A stretch of 10,341 bases of DNA, taken from contig JAFXEA010000289.1 of NCBI GenBank assembly GCA_017521065.1, forward strand, positions 1-10,341, in the 5' to 3' direction. Below the pieces are notes generated by a model. The model worked only from the letters and a program-made list of their open reading frames with translations. It was not told where the DNA came from and ran no database searches. Of the stretch, positions 9,553-10,341 are shown piece after piece. The DNA is from Kiritimatiellia bacterium (GTDB lineage Bacteria; Verrucomicrobiota; Kiritimatiellia; RFP12; UBA1067). How positions within the stretch are numbered: position 1 is the stretch's first letter; each line of letters begins with the position of its first letter. The position numbers were made by a program, and so were the translations under genes.

Positions 9553-10341
9553 TTATTTGCGAAAGTCGCTTGGATACGCACCGAAGCGTTCGCGGAAGAG
9601 ATGCGACAGTCGGTTCGCTGAGCCGATGCCGCACTCTTTTGCGACTTGCGCTAGAGGCTCGTTCGACTGCTTGAGTTTGCGTTTCGCGGTTTCGAGGCGG
9701 ATGTCAAGAATCGTCTCGTGGATCGGCTTGCCGGTCATTTGCCTGAACCGTAGATAGAGAAGCCGCCTGGAAACCCCGACGTGCTTTACCACATCGCCGA
9801 CGGATATCCCTTTGGTGGCGTTGGAGCGGATGAAGGCAAGCGCTTTACGCACTATGTACCCCGCCGGAGGGACGGTTCGCGTCGAATCGCGTTCGATGAC
9901 GCCGAGACACTTGATGCGGGTAGGGGTGTTTTGCGTGATTTTCCGTCCGCTCATCATGCAGTCGAGTATTTTTGCGCCGAACCGCCCGAGTCCTTCATGA
10001 TCGGGTTTTATGCTTGTGAGTGTCGGTCGGGACGAGTTGCACAGAAGTTCGTCGTTGTCCACGCCGATTATGGCGATCTGTTCGGGGACCGACAGGTTCA
10101 ACGCCTTGCACGTTTCCAGGATCTGTACGGCGACGTAGTCGGTTGCCGCCATTATCGCCGCCGGTTTTTGCAGGCGCGACAGAAAATCAGGAAGGATGTC
10201 AGTCTGCCGGAATCGGACTGGAACGGTGCCCGATTCCGCCAACTGGAGCCTGAACCCGCGTTCGCGTAGCGTCGACCATCGGGTCGGGGTTGAAGTCGGC
10301 ATGAATGCGTAGGAACGGAACATTCCGCGGGAACGCAGATA
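9553..10341 (-). CDS. XylR-like/AraC-type transcriptional regulator, C-terminal 262 residues (N-terminus outside window)
   Basis: DNA-binding regulator with a periplasmic-binding-protein-like (LacI/XylR type) ligand domain followed by an AraC domain. In E. coli XylR this architecture senses a sugar in the cytoplasm; here the ligand is unknown. Visible parts: RSYAFMPTSTP and KPAAIMAATDYVAVQILETC in the sensor, IAIIGVDNDELLCNSSRPTL, and SIKPDHEGLGRFGAKILDCM. A linker (RDSTRTVPPAG) precedes two helix-turn-helices: ISVGDVVKHVGVSRRLLYLR, and PLAQVAKECGIGSANRLSHLFRE-type sequence, then RFGAYPSDFRK. The frame stays open to the right edge (ATG 10321-10323 lies mid-domain), so the start is not in the window. 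It is an intact paralogue of the remnant at 6902-7482. Its target is not evident from neighbours; such regulators often control carbohydrate-use genes, probably lying to the right. Confidence 0.93.
   Translation of the reverse strand, partial: YLRSRGMFRSYAFMPTSTPTRWSTLRERGFRLQLAESGTVPVRFRQTDILPDFLSRLQKPAAIMAATDYVAVQILETCKALNLSVPEQIAIIGVDNDELLCNSSRPTLTSIKPDHEGLGRFGAKILDCMMSGRKITQNTPTRIKCLGVIERDSTRTVPPAGYIVRKALAFIRSNATKGISVGDVVKHVGVSRRLLYLRFRQMTGKPIHETILDIRLETAKRKLKQSNEPLAQVAKECGIGSANRLSHLFRERFGAYPSDFRK

Overview
The window looks like a chromosome segment from an uncultured, moderately GC-rich bacterium, probably of the Planctomycetes-Verrucomicrobia-Chlamydiae group (a Kiritimatiellota or Lentisphaerota-like gut lineage). 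This rests on two regulators with a periplasmic-binding-protein (XylR-like) sensor joined to an AraC DNA-binding domain, on a large BatD-type protein, and on intergenic gaps rich in dispersed palindromes. The lineage is an inference; no rRNA or tRNA gene is visible.

Layout. (1) Positions 1-735, minus strand: the N-terminal 245 residues of an SO_0444-type Cu/Zn efflux permease, running off the left edge. An extended -10 promoter and a long hairpin lie in its leader. (2) 1014-2124, plus strand: a DUF1653 protein, a 3-methyladenine DNA glycosylase of the AAG family, and a tiny membrane-protein ORF that appears split by a frameshift. (3) 2125-2622: a gene-free stretch holding several repeats, including a perfect two-armed palindrome that could fold as a three-way junction. 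(4) 2664-6478, plus strand: an operon-like run of branched-chain aminotransferase (ilvE), a 131-residue coiled-coil/single-membrane-helix protein and an 800-residue BatD-like protein. The last two overlap by four bases. The BatD-like protein appears to be two BatD halves fused end to end, with a TPR-like stretch in the middle and an SH3-like C-terminus. (5) 6479-6901: gene-free, with direct repeats and a tight hairpin. (6) 6902-9126: a truncated, frameshifted XylR/AraC regulator (minus), a divergent AAA ATPase with a DUF4143 C-terminus (plus), a long symmetric terminator hairpin and a possible 37-residue ORF. (7) 9127-10341: a second copy of a ~120 bp non-coding repeat (first copy at 6772), then an intact regulator (minus) running off the right edge.

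How the parts relate. The two regulators are homologous, and the same non-coding repeat lies just beyond each 3' end. The ~2.5 kb between the repeats holds the regulator remnant and the ATPase gene, so this part looks like a duplicated and then rearranged locus. The ilvE to batD run is the only clear multi-gene transcription unit. I found no CRISPR array, transposase, integrase, rRNA or tRNA gene, and no convincing new defence or biosynthetic system. The most unusual items are the BatD double-fusion protein, the paired structured repeats and the leader hairpin of the metal permease.
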